Assembly (NCBI GenBank): GCA_030427835.1
Contig: JAUICN010000003.1
Coordinates: 288,965 to 352,964, forward strand
Origin: Polyangia bacterium
GTDB lineage: Bacteria > Myxococcota_A > Polyangia > Polyangiales > JAUICN01
Direction: 5' to 3'
Length of the DNA stretch: 64,000 bases
Part shown: positions 27,874 through 37,199 of the stretch, piece after piece
Position numbering within the stretch: position 1 is the first letter of the stretch
Layout: each line of letters starts with the position of its first letter
The notes under the pieces: generated by a model
The model's database searches: none
Seen by the model: the letters and a program-made list of their open reading frames with translations, nothing else
What the model was told of the DNA's origin: nothing
Program-made: the position numbers and the translations under genes

Positions 27874-29195
27874 GGGGCAAATGCGTGAAAGCCAATATCC
27901 GAACGGTAGTGGGCGCCCTCGAAGCTCACCTTTCCGAGAGCGCCGTAGGCACGCTCCCTGGCCTGGCCAATGTCCGCCCCGTGCGCAACCACAGAAAGAA
28001 CACGCCCTCCGGAAGTCACCACCTGCCCATCAGCAAGGTCCGTTCCCGCATGGAAGACACGGACGCCTTCGCCCAAGGAATTGTCAACCGGTGCCCCATC
28101 CGCCGCCAACCGATCAGACGGCAACCGATCTGACGGCAGGCCCACAATCACTTCACCCTTGCGGTAGGCCCCCGGGTAGCCCTCGGCCGCCAGCACCACA
28201 CACATACTGGCCGGCGCCTTCCACCGGGCTTGCACGCCCTCAAGTTGCCCCCGGGCCGCTCCCAGCAACAGGCCCAACAGGTCCCCATCCCATCGGGCAA
28301 GCAGGGTCTGGCATTCGGGATCCCCAAACCGCACGTTGTACTCCAGAACCTTCGGAACCCCGTTCTGAACCATAAGCCCAATGAAAAGTACTCCCTTAAA
28401 GGGGCATCCATCCGCGCGCATGCCTGCCAACGTGGGCTCCACCACCTCCTGGAGAATTCGGGATTCCAGTGCGGCATCCACCACCGGGGGAGGCGAGTAG
28501 GCACCCATACCCCCCGTGTTGGGGCCCGCATCGCCATCGAACGCGCGCTTGTGATCCTGGGCCGCCGCCAACGGCACGTAATGCTCCCCATCACACACCA
28601 CGTGGTAGCTCACTTCTTGCCCCTCGAGCCGTTCTTCCAGCAGTACCCGAGTACCGGCCGCACCAAAGTTGCCGTCCACCAGCATGCCCCGAACGGCCGC
28701 CACGGTTTCGTCCACCGTCGCTGCCACGATGACGCCCTTGCCCGCAGCCAAACCATCCGCCTTCACCACAAGGGGGCGCCCCCCCTCACGAATGTAACGC
28801 TCGGCCTGGTCCACCTCGGATGCCTCAAACACGGCAAATCCAGCTGTGGGAATTCCGTGCCGTGCCATGAACGCCTTCGAAAACACCTTTGACCCTTCGA
28901 GCTGAGCCGCTTTCTTGCCAGGGCCAAACGCAGGGATCCCCGCCTGTTCCAGGGCATCCACCGCGCCGGCCACCAGCGGAACCTCGGGCCCGATGACCAC
29001 AAAATCTGCACCCACGCCTTGGGCCACACGGGTCACCTCCTGTGGATCACCCACGTGCACCGGCTTCCCTAGATTCCATGCACCCGTACCCCCATTGCCC
29101 GGTGCGCAGGTCACCCGATCTACCCGCTCGTCCCGTGACAAATGCCACGCCAACGCGTGCTCCCTCGCCCCGCTACCCCACACCAATACATGCAT
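27870..29195 (-). CDS. purD: Phosphoribosylamine-glycine ligase
   Basis: ATP-grasp enzyme making glycinamide ribonucleotide in purine synthesis, about 441 residues. N-terminal MHVLVWGSGAREHALAW; ATP-grasp blocks KADGLAAGKGVIVA, FIGLMVQNGVPKVLEYNVRF and GDPE are intact. The ATG at 29195 with GAGGAA upstream is preferred over the adjacent GTG. The C-terminal part contains a 15-bp duplication giving LPSDRLPSDRL (28107-28136). It follows purH by 10 bases and overlaps tsaC, so it is part of the long minus-strand operon. Confidence 0.96.
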   Translation of the reverse strand: MHVLVWGSGAREHALAWHLSRDERVDRVTCAPGNGGTGAWNLGKPVHVGDPQEVTRVAQGVGADFVVIGPEVPLVAGAVDALEQAGIPAFGPGKKAAQLEGSKVFSKAFMARHGIPTAGFAVFEASEVDQAERYIREGGRPLVVKADGLAAGKGVIVAATVDETVAAVRGMLVDGNFGAAGTRVLLEERLEGQEVSYHVVCDGEHYVPLAAAQDHKRAFDGDAGPNTGGMGAYSPPPVVDAALESRILQEVVEPTLAGMRADGCPFKGVLFIGLMVQNGVPKVLEYNVRFGDPECQTLLARWDGDLLGLLLGAARGQLEGVQARWKAPASMCVVLAAEGYPGAYRKGEVIVGLPSDRLPSDRLAADGAPVDNSLGEGVRVFHAGTDLADGQVVTSGGRVLSVVAHGADIGQARERAYGALGKVSFEGAHYRSDIGFHAFAP

Positions 29196-29205
29196 CACAT
29201 GTTCC

Positions 29206-30780
29206 TCAATGCCGAAAGTGCCGGACAGATGTAAAGACCATGGCGAGACCTAGCCGGTCGGCCGCTGCGATGACCTCGTCGTCTTTTTTGGATCCACCCG
29301 GTTGCACAATGGTGGCAATCCCCGCCTTGGCTGCCACCTCAATCCCGTCTGGAAATGGGAAAAACGCGTCCGATGCCATGGCGCTTCCCCGGGCCCGTTG
29401 CCCAGCCTTTTGGGCCGCCACTTCCACAGAAACCACCCGGGACATCTGCCCCGCCCCCACACCCACCGTGGAAAGGTCCCGGGCCATCACAATGGCATTG
29501 GACTTCACGTGCTTGCACACCTTCCAGGCAAACTCGAGGCTCTGCAGCTCCGCCTCCGTGGGCTGCCGCTGGGTCACCACACGCCCTTCCAAAACCTCAC
29601 CGGGCCCGGTGGCGTCCCGGTCCTGCACCACAAGCCCGCCGCAAACACGACGAAACACGAGCCCCTGAAAGTCTCCCGAAACCCACCCATCTGTGGCGAG
29701 AATACGAAGGTTCTTTTTCTTTCTCAGAACAGAAAGGGCCTGATCCGAATAGGACGGCGCAACCACAGCCTCAAGAAAAGACTCGGTCATGGCCTCTGCG
29801 GTACCCGCGTCCACCTCGGTATTGCAGGCCACGATCCCCCCAAAAGCACTCAAGGAATCCCCCTCACGGGCCCGACGAAATGCCGTCTCAAGGGTTTCGG
29901 CCACAGCCACGCCGCAGGGATTGGTGTGCTTCACCACCACCGCGGCCGGATCCCGAAACTCTCGCACCGCATCCAGGGCCGCATCCAAATCCACCATGTT
30001 GTTGAAGGAAATCTCCTTACCACCCGCACCCAAGGATTTGGAGTGCACAAGGCTGCCCACCGGGGCATCCGCATCCGCGTACACCGCGCCCCGTTGGTGG
30101 GGGTTTTCGCCGTAACGGCAATCGTAGAGTTTTTCGAAGGTCGGCACGAAAACATCTGAAAGTACTGGCTTTTTTTCGACGTCACTGCTGGCGTCTGCCT
30201 GCTCACCGGCGCCGCTTCCAAGGTAAGATGCAATACGGCTGTCGTAGCGCGCAGTGTGGGCAAAGGCCTTGGCCGCAAGTGCGGTCCGTTCCACGGCATC
30301 CAGGCCACCGCCTCGGAGCGCTGCAATCACGCGATCGTAGTCTTCCGGATCCACCACCACCGCCACCCTGGAGTGGTTTTTTGCCGCGCTGCGCACCATG
30401 GATGGGCCGCCAATATCGATATTTTCCACGCAGGTCCCAAAGTCAGCCCCCGCGGCCACCGTGGATTCAAAGGGGTAGAGATTCACGGCCACCAAATCGA
30501 TGGGCTTGCCGCCGATGGATTCCAACTGCTGGGCATCTTCTGCAGTTCCACGCATTAAAATGCCCCCATGGACCCTCGGGTGCAGCGTCTTTACCCGGCC
30601 CCCCATGATTTCTGGAGAATCCGTAAACTCCGACACATCCGTGACCGGCACGCCCGCGTCTCGCAGTGCCCGAGCGGTGCCCCCCGTGGAGAGGATCTCT
30701 GCACCGAGTTCAACCAGCTCCCGAGCAAAATCTTCCACACCTTGTTTGTCCGAAACCGAGATAAGGGCGCGCTGAACCAT
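29206..30780 (-). CDS. purH: Bifunctional AICAR transformylase / IMP cyclohydrolase
   Basis: Last two steps of de novo IMP synthesis. 524 residues in the standard layout: an N-terminal MGS-like cyclohydrolase domain (ALISVSDKQGVEDFARELVE; GGRVKTLHPRVHGG) and a C-terminal formyltransferase domain (YGENPHQRGAVY; VVVKHTNPCGVA; SDAFFPFPDGIEVAAKAG). purD follows immediately. Confidence 0.97.
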   Translation of the reverse strand: MVQRALISVSDKQGVEDFARELVELGAEILSTGGTARALRDAGVPVTDVSEFTDSPEIMGGRVKTLHPRVHGGILMRGTAEDAQQLESIGGKPIDLVAVNLYPFESTVAAGADFGTCVENIDIGGPSMVRSAAKNHSRVAVVVDPEDYDRVIAALRGGGLDAVERTALAAKAFAHTARYDSRIASYLGSGAGEQADASSDVEKKPVLSDVFVPTFEKLYDCRYGENPHQRGAVYADADAPVGSLVHSKSLGAGGKEISFNNMVDLDAALDAVREFRDPAAVVVKHTNPCGVAVAETLETAFRRAREGDSLSAFGGIVACNTEVDAGTAEAMTESFLEAVVAPSYSDQALSVLRKKKNLRILATDGWVSGDFQGLVFRRVCGGLVVQDRDATGPGEVLEGRVVTQRQPTEAELQSLEFAWKVCKHVKSNAIVMARDLSTVGVGAGQMSRVVSVEVAAQKAGQRARGSAMASDAFFPFPDGIEVAAKAGIATIVQPGGSKKDDEVIAAADRLGLAMVFTSVRHFRH

Positions 30781-30861
30781 GGCCCCCGGCTAGCGCTTTC
30801 AGCCCACCCGGTCAACTCCCACAACCACCCAACGGGAACCACAAGAAGACACCCACGTGCC

Positions 30862-32091
30862 CTAGGAAGAACCCGCAAGCCCAATCTCATCCCCATCGCG
30901 CAGCCCCTGAACCACCTGTCGAGACCATTCCGAAAAGCGCCCCCCCACAATCGCCTCCCGGGCAGCCACGGTAAGGCGACGGTAAAACCAAAGATTGTGT
31001 AGCGTGACCAAGCGGGGCCCCAACATCTCCTTCACCCGAAACAAATGGCTCAGGTATCCGCGCGACCAGGTACTGCAAACCGGGCACGCGCACTGTTCAT
31101 CCAGGGGCAACGGGTCCAGGCGGTGCCTCGATTGGCGTAGGTTCACCCGACCCTGCCATGTCCAGGCCTGCCCCGTCCGGGCGTTCCGTGTGGGCAAAAC
31201 GCAGTCGAACATATCCACCCCCTGGCCGATGGCCTCCAACAGATCGTAGGGAGTGCCCACCCCCATCAAATACCGGGGCCGGTCCCGGGGCATGTGCGGC
31301 GCCACGCCCTGGAGAACCCGGTACATCTCAGGGGGAGGTTCACCCACCGACAGTCCGCCCAGGGCCACCCCATCCACATCCAGGGCCGACACCTCATTCA
31401 GGTGCGCCAAACGCCGTTTCACATCGCAGGCCCCCTGCACAATGCCAAACCGGGCCTGGGCCCGGGTGGGATCCCCCGTGATCTGGTTCACATCCACCGC
31501 CAGGGAACGCTTGGCCCAGGCCGTGGTGCGCGCCATGGCACGATCCAAGGCAGCGCCATTCGCATCCGCGGGTGGGCACTCATCGAGGACCATTGCGATG
31601 TCCGAACCCAGGCGAGCCTGAACTTCCATGGCCACCTCCGGCGTAAGTGTCATACGCGTCCCGTCCACGTGGGAACGAAACACCACCCCGTCGTCATCCA
31701 GGGTGCGCAGCTTTGCCAGGGAAAACACCTGGAAGCCCCCACTGTCGGTGAGGATCGGCCCAGTCCACCCCATGAACCGGTGCAAGCCCCCCAACTGGCT
31801 CACCACATCCGGGCCGGGGCGAAGCCATAAATGGTACGTATTGCAAAGCACAATCTGTGCCCCGACCGAGCGAAGTTCCCCGGGAGTCAGCCCCTTGACC
31901 GTCGCCTGGGTGCCCACCGGCATAAACACCGGGGTGGCAATATCCCCGCGGGGCGTACGCAACAGGGTGGCCCGGGCATTTCCATCCACAGCCTGTACAC
32001 CCAAAGAAAATCCATTCGTATGCAAAGGGGACAGGGGCACGGCGGCACCCACACCCTGTTCAGAATCAGGCGCTGACGCCGATTCGGTCAT
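30862..32091 (-). CDS. tgt: Queuine tRNA-ribosyltransferase
   Basis: Exchanges G34 for preQ1 in tRNAs with GUN anticodons. About 409 residues. The active-site aspartate is in LTDSGGFQVFSLAK and the second in the FDCVLPTRNARTG region; the zinc site is CACPVCSTWSRGYLSHLF with the later histidine in LVTLHNLWFY. The ATG at 32091 overlaps the queA stop as ATGA; a TTG at 32103 is less likely. It pairs with queA for queuosine formation. Confidence 0.96.
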   Translation of the reverse strand: MTESASAPDSEQGVGAAVPLSPLHTNGFSLGVQAVDGNARATLLRTPRGDIATPVFMPVGTQATVKGLTPGELRSVGAQIVLCNTYHLWLRPGPDVVSQLGGLHRFMGWTGPILTDSGGFQVFSLAKLRTLDDDGVVFRSHVDGTRMTLTPEVAMEVQARLGSDIAMVLDECPPADANGAALDRAMARTTAWAKRSLAVDVNQITGDPTRAQARFGIVQGACDVKRRLAHLNEVSALDVDGVALGGLSVGEPPPEMYRVLQGVAPHMPRDRPRYLMGVGTPYDLLEAIGQGVDMFDCVLPTRNARTGQAWTWQGRVNLRQSRHRLDPLPLDEQCACPVCSTWSRGYLSHLFRVKEMLGPRLVTLHNLWFYRRLTVAAREAIVGGRFSEWSRQVVQGLRDGDEIGLAGSS

Positions 32092-33260
32092 CCCGTCGCC
32101 CAATCCACACCCTTAGGACCCACAAGCATCGCGTCGCCATAGCTGTAGAAACGGTACTGCGCATCCACAGCGGCCCGATAGGCCGAACGTAAACGCTCCT
32201 TGCCCGCCATGGCCATCACCAGGGCAAGCAGGGTGGACTTGGGCAAATGGAAGTTGGTGAGCAATCCATCCACCACCCGAAAGCGAAATGGCGGCGCGAT
32301 CATTAAGTCCGTGGTTCCGCGGTAGGGGGCAAGTGATCCTTTCATATCGGGAAGCCGAGCGGCGGACTCCAGGGCAGCGGACTCCAGGGCTCGCACGACC
32401 GTCGTCCCCACCGCCATGACCGGCATGCCTGCAGTACGGGCGTCTCCAATGGCATCCACGGCGCCCTGGGGGACCTCCAACCATTCGCGATGCATGTCGT
32501 GCTCTTCCAGGGAATCGGCCATCACGGGAAGAAACGTACCCGGCCCCACGTGCAACGTAATTTGGGCAAACCGATGGCCCAGGGATGTGAGTTGCTGCAC
32601 CAGTTCCCTGGAAAAATGCAAACCCGCCGTGGGCGCCGCCACGGCACCGCGTTCCCCAGGCGGCATATCCCGAGCAAACACCGTCTGGTACCGCTCCCTA
32701 TCCTGTTCGTCGGTGTTGCGACGAATGTAGGGCGGCAATGGGATCTCCCCAAGCGTTGCAATCCTCTGCGGAACACTACCCGGCTGCCCTTGAGGCACGC
32801 GCAACTCCACCACCGCGGTGCGGGAATCTTCCACCGATTCGACCACGACTTCTAAGCCCACAACATCGGAACCACATTGCAAGACCGAACCCACTCCCAA
32901 CTTCGCCAAACCCCGCACCCACCCCCGCCACCGTTGGGCAGGTTCCCCATGGAGGGAACTCCCCTCTGCACAAACGTCCTGCCCAAACGCGGGCAGGGGT
33001 TCCAACAACAACACCTCACTGCGCCCACCGCTGGGCTTTCGGCAGGGCAGGCGCGCCGGGAATACACGGGTGTCATTCACCACCCACAGGGCGGGGGGCA
33101 TACCTTCACACAGGTCCGAGACCCTCGCGTGCACCACACTGGGCACCACACTGGGCAACCCAAACGGCAGGACCATCAAACGGGCGTCCTCCCGGCGAGC
33201 CGCAGGCCGCTGGGCGATCAACGCCTCGGGCAGCGCATAGTCAAGTTCCTCGAGATGCAC
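32088..33260 (-). CDS. queA: tRNA preQ1(34) S-adenosylmethionine ribosyltransferase-isomerase
   Basis: Converts preQ1 at tRNA position 34 to epoxyqueuosine using the ribosyl part of SAM. 390 residues with the N-terminal EELDYALPEALIAQRPA, TAGLHFSRELVQQL, ITLHVGPGTFLPV and the C-terminal TNFHLPKSTLLALVMA, all characteristic. The start is GTG at 33260. It overlaps tgt, 21 bases after dapB, as in many bacterial queA-tgt pairs. Confidence 0.96.
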   Translation of the reverse strand: MHLEELDYALPEALIAQRPAARREDARLMVLPFGLPSVVPSVVHARVSDLCEGMPPALWVVNDTRVFPARLPCRKPSGGRSEVLLLEPLPAFGQDVCAEGSSLHGEPAQRWRGWVRGLAKLGVGSVLQCGSDVVGLEVVVESVEDSRTAVVELRVPQGQPGSVPQRIATLGEIPLPPYIRRNTDEQDRERYQTVFARDMPPGERGAVAAPTAGLHFSRELVQQLTSLGHRFAQITLHVGPGTFLPVMADSLEEHDMHREWLEVPQGAVDAIGDARTAGMPVMAVGTTVVRALESAALESAARLPDMKGSLAPYRGTTDLMIAPPFRFRVVDGLLTNFHLPKSTLLALVMAMAGKERLRSAYRAAVDAQYRFYSYGDAMLVGPKGVDWATG

Positions 33261-33281
33261 AGCAACCCCTACAAAAACGTA

Positions 33282-34019
33282 CTAGGCATCCTGCAAACCC
33301 AGTACATCCGCCATGCCGTACAGGCCTGGCGATTGGTTCACCACCCATTGGGCAGCACGCACCGCCCCTGCCGCAAACACACCCCGATCGTGGGCACGGT
33401 GCACCAGTTCGATCCGCTCCTGGGGGCCGGCAAGAATCAGCGTGTGATCCCCCACCACATCCCCCCCACGTAGACTCATGACCCCCACTTCCCTGTCCGG
33501 TCGTGCGCCCACGGCTCCCCGCCGCCCGTGGTTCGCGTCACGGGGGTATTCCATGCCCTTGGCCTCGCTCACCACCTCAGCCAAACGCACCGCAGTCCCA
33601 CCGGGGGCGTCCACCTTGTGCCTGTGGTGCATCTCCACAATCTCCGCATCGTACCCGGGCCCCAGGGCCTTTGCCGCCTGGGACGCCAGCCGGAACAACA
33701 CGTTCACCCCCGGGCTCATGTTGGGCGCCCACACCACGGCCACCTGCCGGGCCAAGGTCTCCAACCGGGCGCGCGCAACCCCATCAAGCCCCGTCGTACC
33801 GCTCACCAGGGGAACCCCCTGTTCAAGGCAGGCCTCCACCACCTGGGCCGTGCCCTCGGGCAAGGAAAAGTCGATGACCACATCCGATCCCGCAAGCGCC
33901 GACAGATCATCGCCGCGATCCAAACCCCTGTGGAGCGCGCATTGACCGTCCTCTGCAATCAACCCCTGAATTCGCTGCCCCATGCGCCCCTTGGCACCAA
34001 ATACACTTACCCGAACCAT
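33282..34019 (-). CDS. dapB: 4-hydroxy-tetrahydrodipicolinate reductase
   Basis: NAD(P)H-dependent step of the diaminopimelate/lysine pathway. About 245 residues. The Rossmann motif VSVFGAKGRMGQRI, the hinge VSGTTGLD and the substrate block EMHHRHKVDAPGGTAVRLAE are all present. The ATG at 34019 is favoured over TTG 34031. It supplies meso-DAP for peptidoglycan and lies 20 bases after tyrA in the same run. Confidence 0.95.
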   Translation of the reverse strand: MVRVSVFGAKGRMGQRIQGLIAEDGQCALHRGLDRGDDLSALAGSDVVIDFSLPEGTAQVVEACLEQGVPLVSGTTGLDGVARARLETLARQVAVVWAPNMSPGVNVLFRLASQAAKALGPGYDAEIVEMHHRHKVDAPGGTAVRLAEVVSEAKGMEYPRDANHGRRGAVGARPDREVGVMSLRGGDVVGDHTLILAGPQERIELVHRAHDRGVFAAGAVRAAQWVVNQSPGLYGMADVLGLQDA

Positions 34020-34051
34020 CGTTGCCTCCAAATCACCGTACGCACCCCGTC

Positions 34052-35266
34052 CTAGGGCCGATCCCCGGAAATGCCAGCCTTCTCCGTCGAAGAAGCGGGC
34101 GGTGAAACGACGGTAGGCGCACGCCCCGCGGTAAGCTCGATCAGCCGGTCCACCAGAAACCGGGACTGCTCCAGGGCCTCCTCTGTGAAGTCACCAAAGA
34201 ACTCCCGAACATTCTCGTACACGTTTCGAAAGGCATCCCGGTCCCCCCGATCCAGAATGCCCACCAGTTCCTGGGCCGCTTCCAAGAACGCACCCGTGAC
34301 CTCCCGCCAACGGGGGTTCAACATCTCAATGGGGCCGTAGAGATCCGGCGACTGGGCAAAATGCCGGGCGGTCACGTAGGACTCCAACAGATAGACCGGC
34401 GAGGTAAACTCCATGCTCTTCTCAAAGGACATGCCGTACTTGGTCAGGGCCAGGCCCAGCACCTGGGTACGAAAATGGTTCAACACCTGCACCACCGCCA
34501 TGGCGTCATCATGGGTGGCCGCATCCGTTTCGCTCACCACAAGCCCACGGGCGGAAAACACCGAGTGCAGCCAATCAAACCACCCGTCCCCACGGCCACG
34601 GCACAGCAACACCCGTTGCCCAGTTAAGGTATGCACGCCCGGGCCAAACATGGGGTGTGTGCCCACCACAGAAGCCTTTGTGGCAGCCATCATCGCCTCC
34701 ATGGGCATGCCCTTGAGGCTCGTCACATCCATCAGCAGAGCGTCTTCCCGCAGGTGGGGGCCCACCTCTCGAATCACCTCTTCGGTCACGTCGATGGGCA
34801 CACTGACCACCACCACGTCCGCAGCCTTGGCCGCCTGCACGGACGTCATGTTCGTATCGGTGTCCACCACCAGCACCGCATGCCCCAAATCCCCAAAGAG
34901 CCGCACCAGCATCTGGCCCATGCCGCCCTTACCACCAAGAATGGCCACGGTCTGGGATTCCATTTCCACCGGCACCTGGGCCCGCAAAGACGCCTGGTAG
35001 TCCCGACTGGCAAGCATGATCCGCCGAAACAGGGACTCCACCATGTCTGGCGAAAGCCCCAGCTCCTGGGCCTGATCCCGCCGCTCCCCAAGAATGCGCC
35101 GTTCCCGTTCCAAATCCCGAATGGGAACCGATCGGCCACGCTTGTTGTCCGCCACTTCGCTCACAATGGCCATGCGGCGAGAAAGCAGCCGCAACAGATC
35201 CCGATCGATGGCGTCAATCGACGCGCGAAGAGCCTCCAGTGGCCGTGCGGTGCCCAGGTGTTCCAT
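34052..35266 (-). CDS. tyrA: Bifunctional chorismate mutase / prephenate dehydrogenase
   Basis: Tyrosine biosynthesis fusion of 404 residues, the E. coli T-protein layout. Residues about 8-90 form an AroQ chorismate mutase ([20 protein letters not shown]; the helix with ERERRILGERR). Residues about 105-390 form the prephenate dehydrogenase with the NAD motif AILGGKGGMGQMLVRLF, the VSVPIDVTEEVI strand and the catalytic-site VGTHPMFGPGV. It begins with an ATG overlapped by 53 bases by the upstream small gene, and dapB follows after 20 bases. Confidence 0.94.
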   Translation of the reverse strand: MEHLGTARPLEALRASIDAIDRDLLRLLSRRMAIVSEVADNKRGRSVPIRDLERERRILGERRDQAQELGLSPDMVESLFRRIMLASRDYQASLRAQVPVEMESQTVAILGGKGGMGQMLVRLFGDLGHAVLVVDTDTNMTSVQAAKAADVVVVSVPIDVTEEVIREVGPHLREDALLMDVTSLKGMPMEAMMAATKASVVGTHPMFGPGVHTLTGQRVLLCRGRGDGWFDWLHSVFSARGLVVSETDAATHDDAMAVVQVLNHFRTQVLGLALTKYGMSFEKSMEFTSPVYLLESYVTARHFAQSPDLYGPIEMLNPRWREVTGAFLEAAQELVGILDRGDRDAFRNVYENVREFFGDFTEEALEQSRFLVDRLIELTAGRAPTVVSPPASSTEKAGISGDRP

Positions 35267-35813
35267 GGCCGGGCACTGTACCCGCGAACCACCCAGGGGA
35301 CCACCGCCCCACCCACAACTTTGTCCAGTTTTGCAGTTCCGGCAGCTCCTCGGGCACCTTGGGAGCTACCATGCTCTCCAGGTCCTCCGGCAAAACCATG
35401 CCCCCCACCCCTGGAGCCGCCCCGCACAGGGACTCTTCATCCTTCAACTCCACCCCGGCCGGGGTAGGTTCCCCGGAATGCATCTGACGATCCAGGGCCC
35501 GCACATGACGTTCCCGTTCAAGCGCCATCCATTGATCCACACGGCCGAGCCACTCCAAACCCTTCTTAGAGGGTTCAGCAGACAACCCAGCCCCCACCCA
35601 TCGCTGGCGCACCGTGCGCAACACCATCACCCGGCAGGCATGGCGCCATATCTCTGTGGACAAGTCCACGGGCATAAGAACCTCCCTGGGCGCACCACGG
35701 CCCTCCCGTGAACGCTGGGCACCCACCCAGGCACCCAGGGCCACCGTGCCCACCGCAACCAGGACAACCGCGCCCACCCACAGGAAGCGCCCACGCCTCT
35801 TCAAAAGGTTCAT
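35214..35813 (-). CDS. Membrane-anchored protein of unknown function
   Basis: 199 residues. A short basic N-terminus ([10 protein letters not shown]) and one hydrophobic helix ([21 protein letters not shown]) suggest an inner membrane anchor with the rest in the periplasm. No recognised domain; the C-terminus is Gly/Trp/Pro-rich. The ATG overlaps the pyrD stop (ATGA) and the end overlaps tyrA by 53 bases, so its last residues are read from the tyrA start region. The arrangement supports a real, translationally coupled gene, but no family is recognised. Confidence 0.6.
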   Translation of the reverse strand: MNLLKRRGRFLWVGAVVLVAVGTVALGAWVGAQRSREGRGAPREVLMPVDLSTEIWRHACRVMVLRTVRQRWVGAGLSAEPSKKGLEWLGRVDQWMALERERHVRALDRQMHSGEPTPAGVELKDEESLCGAAPGVGGMVLPEDLESMVAPKVPEELPELQNWTKLWVGRWSPGWFAGTVPGHGTPGHRTATGGSSRVD

Positions 35814-36949
35814 TCCAAACTCCCCAGACCATCCACGGGTGGTCTACGCCCAGCCGTACTCCCCAAGGACCTGGCCACGTCACGCAGAAGCCCAGGCCCC
35901 TGATACACAAAGGCAGAGTACACTTGCACCAAATCCGCCCCAGCAGCGAGCCGTTGCGCCACATCGGATCCTGACCCAATCCCCCCCACAGAGATAAGCG
36001 TCATGTCCGGCCCCACCTGTTCCCGAAGGCGCTTCAACACATCCAAGGAACGTGCCGCAAGGGGCGCGCCCGAAATCCCACCCGCACCCAACTGTTCTAC
36101 GGTGGCAGCATCCGTCACCAAACCCTCCCGGGACAACGTGGTGTTGGTGGCCACAATGCCGTGCAGACCAAGTTCCAGGGCCATGGCAGCCACCGCGTCC
36201 ACGTCGTCGTCGCTCAGGTCCGGCGCAATCTTCACCAACAACGGCACCGTCCGATCCGGGCACACGCGGTCGGCTTCGGCACGAACCGCCACAAGTAGGG
36301 GCGCCAGTTTCGATACCGCCTGAAGGTTGCGAAGGCCCGGCGTGTTCGGGGAACTCACGTTGACCACCAGGTAGTCGGCCAAGGGAGCAAGCAGCCCTGT
36401 GCTGGCGACGTAATCTCCGAGCGCCTGGTCCTCGGGAGTCACCTTGGACTTGCCAATGTTGACCCCCACCACAACTCCAGCAGCGATCCCCTGATCCGCA
36501 CCCGATGGCAAGCGCCGTGAAAAACGCCAGGCCAACCGTTGGGCCATGGCGCTAGCGCCGTGATTGTTAAACCCCATCCGGTTGAGCAACGCCCGATCCT
36601 TCTTCAACCGAAACAAACGGGGCCGGGGGTTGCCCGGTTGGGCCAGGGCCGTGGCCGTCCCCACCTCCACAAAACCAAAGCCCAGGGCCCCCAGGGCGTC
36701 CACGGCCTCCCCGTCCTTGTCGAGCCCCGCGGCAAGGCCCACCGGATTGGCAAAACGAAGCCCCATGGCCTCCACGGGATGGTGCAATCGCACACCCACC
36801 CCACGGGCAAGCCATCGGCACAACCGGGAAGAGCGGTTCACCCAGGACAGTACTCCCATCACACAACGGTGCGCCGACTCCGCCGGAAGTAAGAACAGCA
36901 CCCACCGAAACCATCTGTACACCCCCCTGTTGTGCCCCACCAGATTCAC
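35810..36949 (-). CDS. pyrD: Dihydroorotate dehydrogenase (quinone), class 2
   Basis: Membrane-associated FMN enzyme of pyrimidine synthesis, passing electrons to quinone. 379 residues with the N-terminal amphipathic extension typical of class 2 (residues 1 to about 45, [18 protein letters not shown]). Hallmarks: [49 protein letters not shown] and the class 2 catalytic serine block [12 protein letters not shown]. The start is GTG at 36949. It is the first gene of the minus-strand run, with a 250-base gap upstream. Confidence 0.95.
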   Translation of the reverse strand: MNLVGHNRGVYRWFRWVLFLLPAESAHRCVMGVLSWVNRSSRLCRWLARGVGVRLHHPVEAMGLRFANPVGLAAGLDKDGEAVDALGALGFGFVEVGTATALAQPGNPRPRLFRLKKDRALLNRMGFNNHGASAMAQRLAWRFSRRLPSGADQGIAAGVVVGVNIGKSKVTPEDQALGDYVASTGLLAPLADYLVVNVSSPNTPGLRNLQAVSKLAPLLVAVRAEADRVCPDRTVPLLVKIAPDLSDDDVDAVAAMALELGLHGIVATNTTLSREGLVTDAATVEQLGAGGISGAPLAARSLDVLKRLREQVGPDMTLISVGGIGSGSDVAQRLAAGADLVQVYSAFVYQGPGLLRDVARSLGSTAGRRPPVDGLGSLE

Positions 36950-37120
36950 ACATCAAGCCAGATACCTTGTACCCCCCACAAATGGCGTGGGCCCACACCG
37001 CGCCCCAACCACGCCGCACCTCGCCGGTTCACCCATGCATCCAACAAGGGCAGGAACCCAAGGGTTTGATCCACGGCTGCCAACAAAGCTCCGTCCCAAA
37101 AGCCCAAATTTATCTGCACG

Positions 37121-37139
37121 GCAGAATTAGCAATTCTGC
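37121..37139. promoter_or_regulatory. Perfect inverted repeat upstream of cstA
   Basis: GCAGAATT-AGC-AATTCTGC, arms of 8 bases and a 3-base spacer, centred about 70 bases before the cstA ATG in the 250-base gap between pyrD and cstA (36950-37199). It could be a repressor or activator operator for cstA or pyrD, or a hairpin; no T-run follows. Nothing else is clear in the gap. Confidence 0.45.
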
Positions 37140-37199
37140 ACATTCCCTGTTGCCATCAGGCGCTGGCCCCGGATCCCTGCCACGGGTAAGAGTCCCGCC

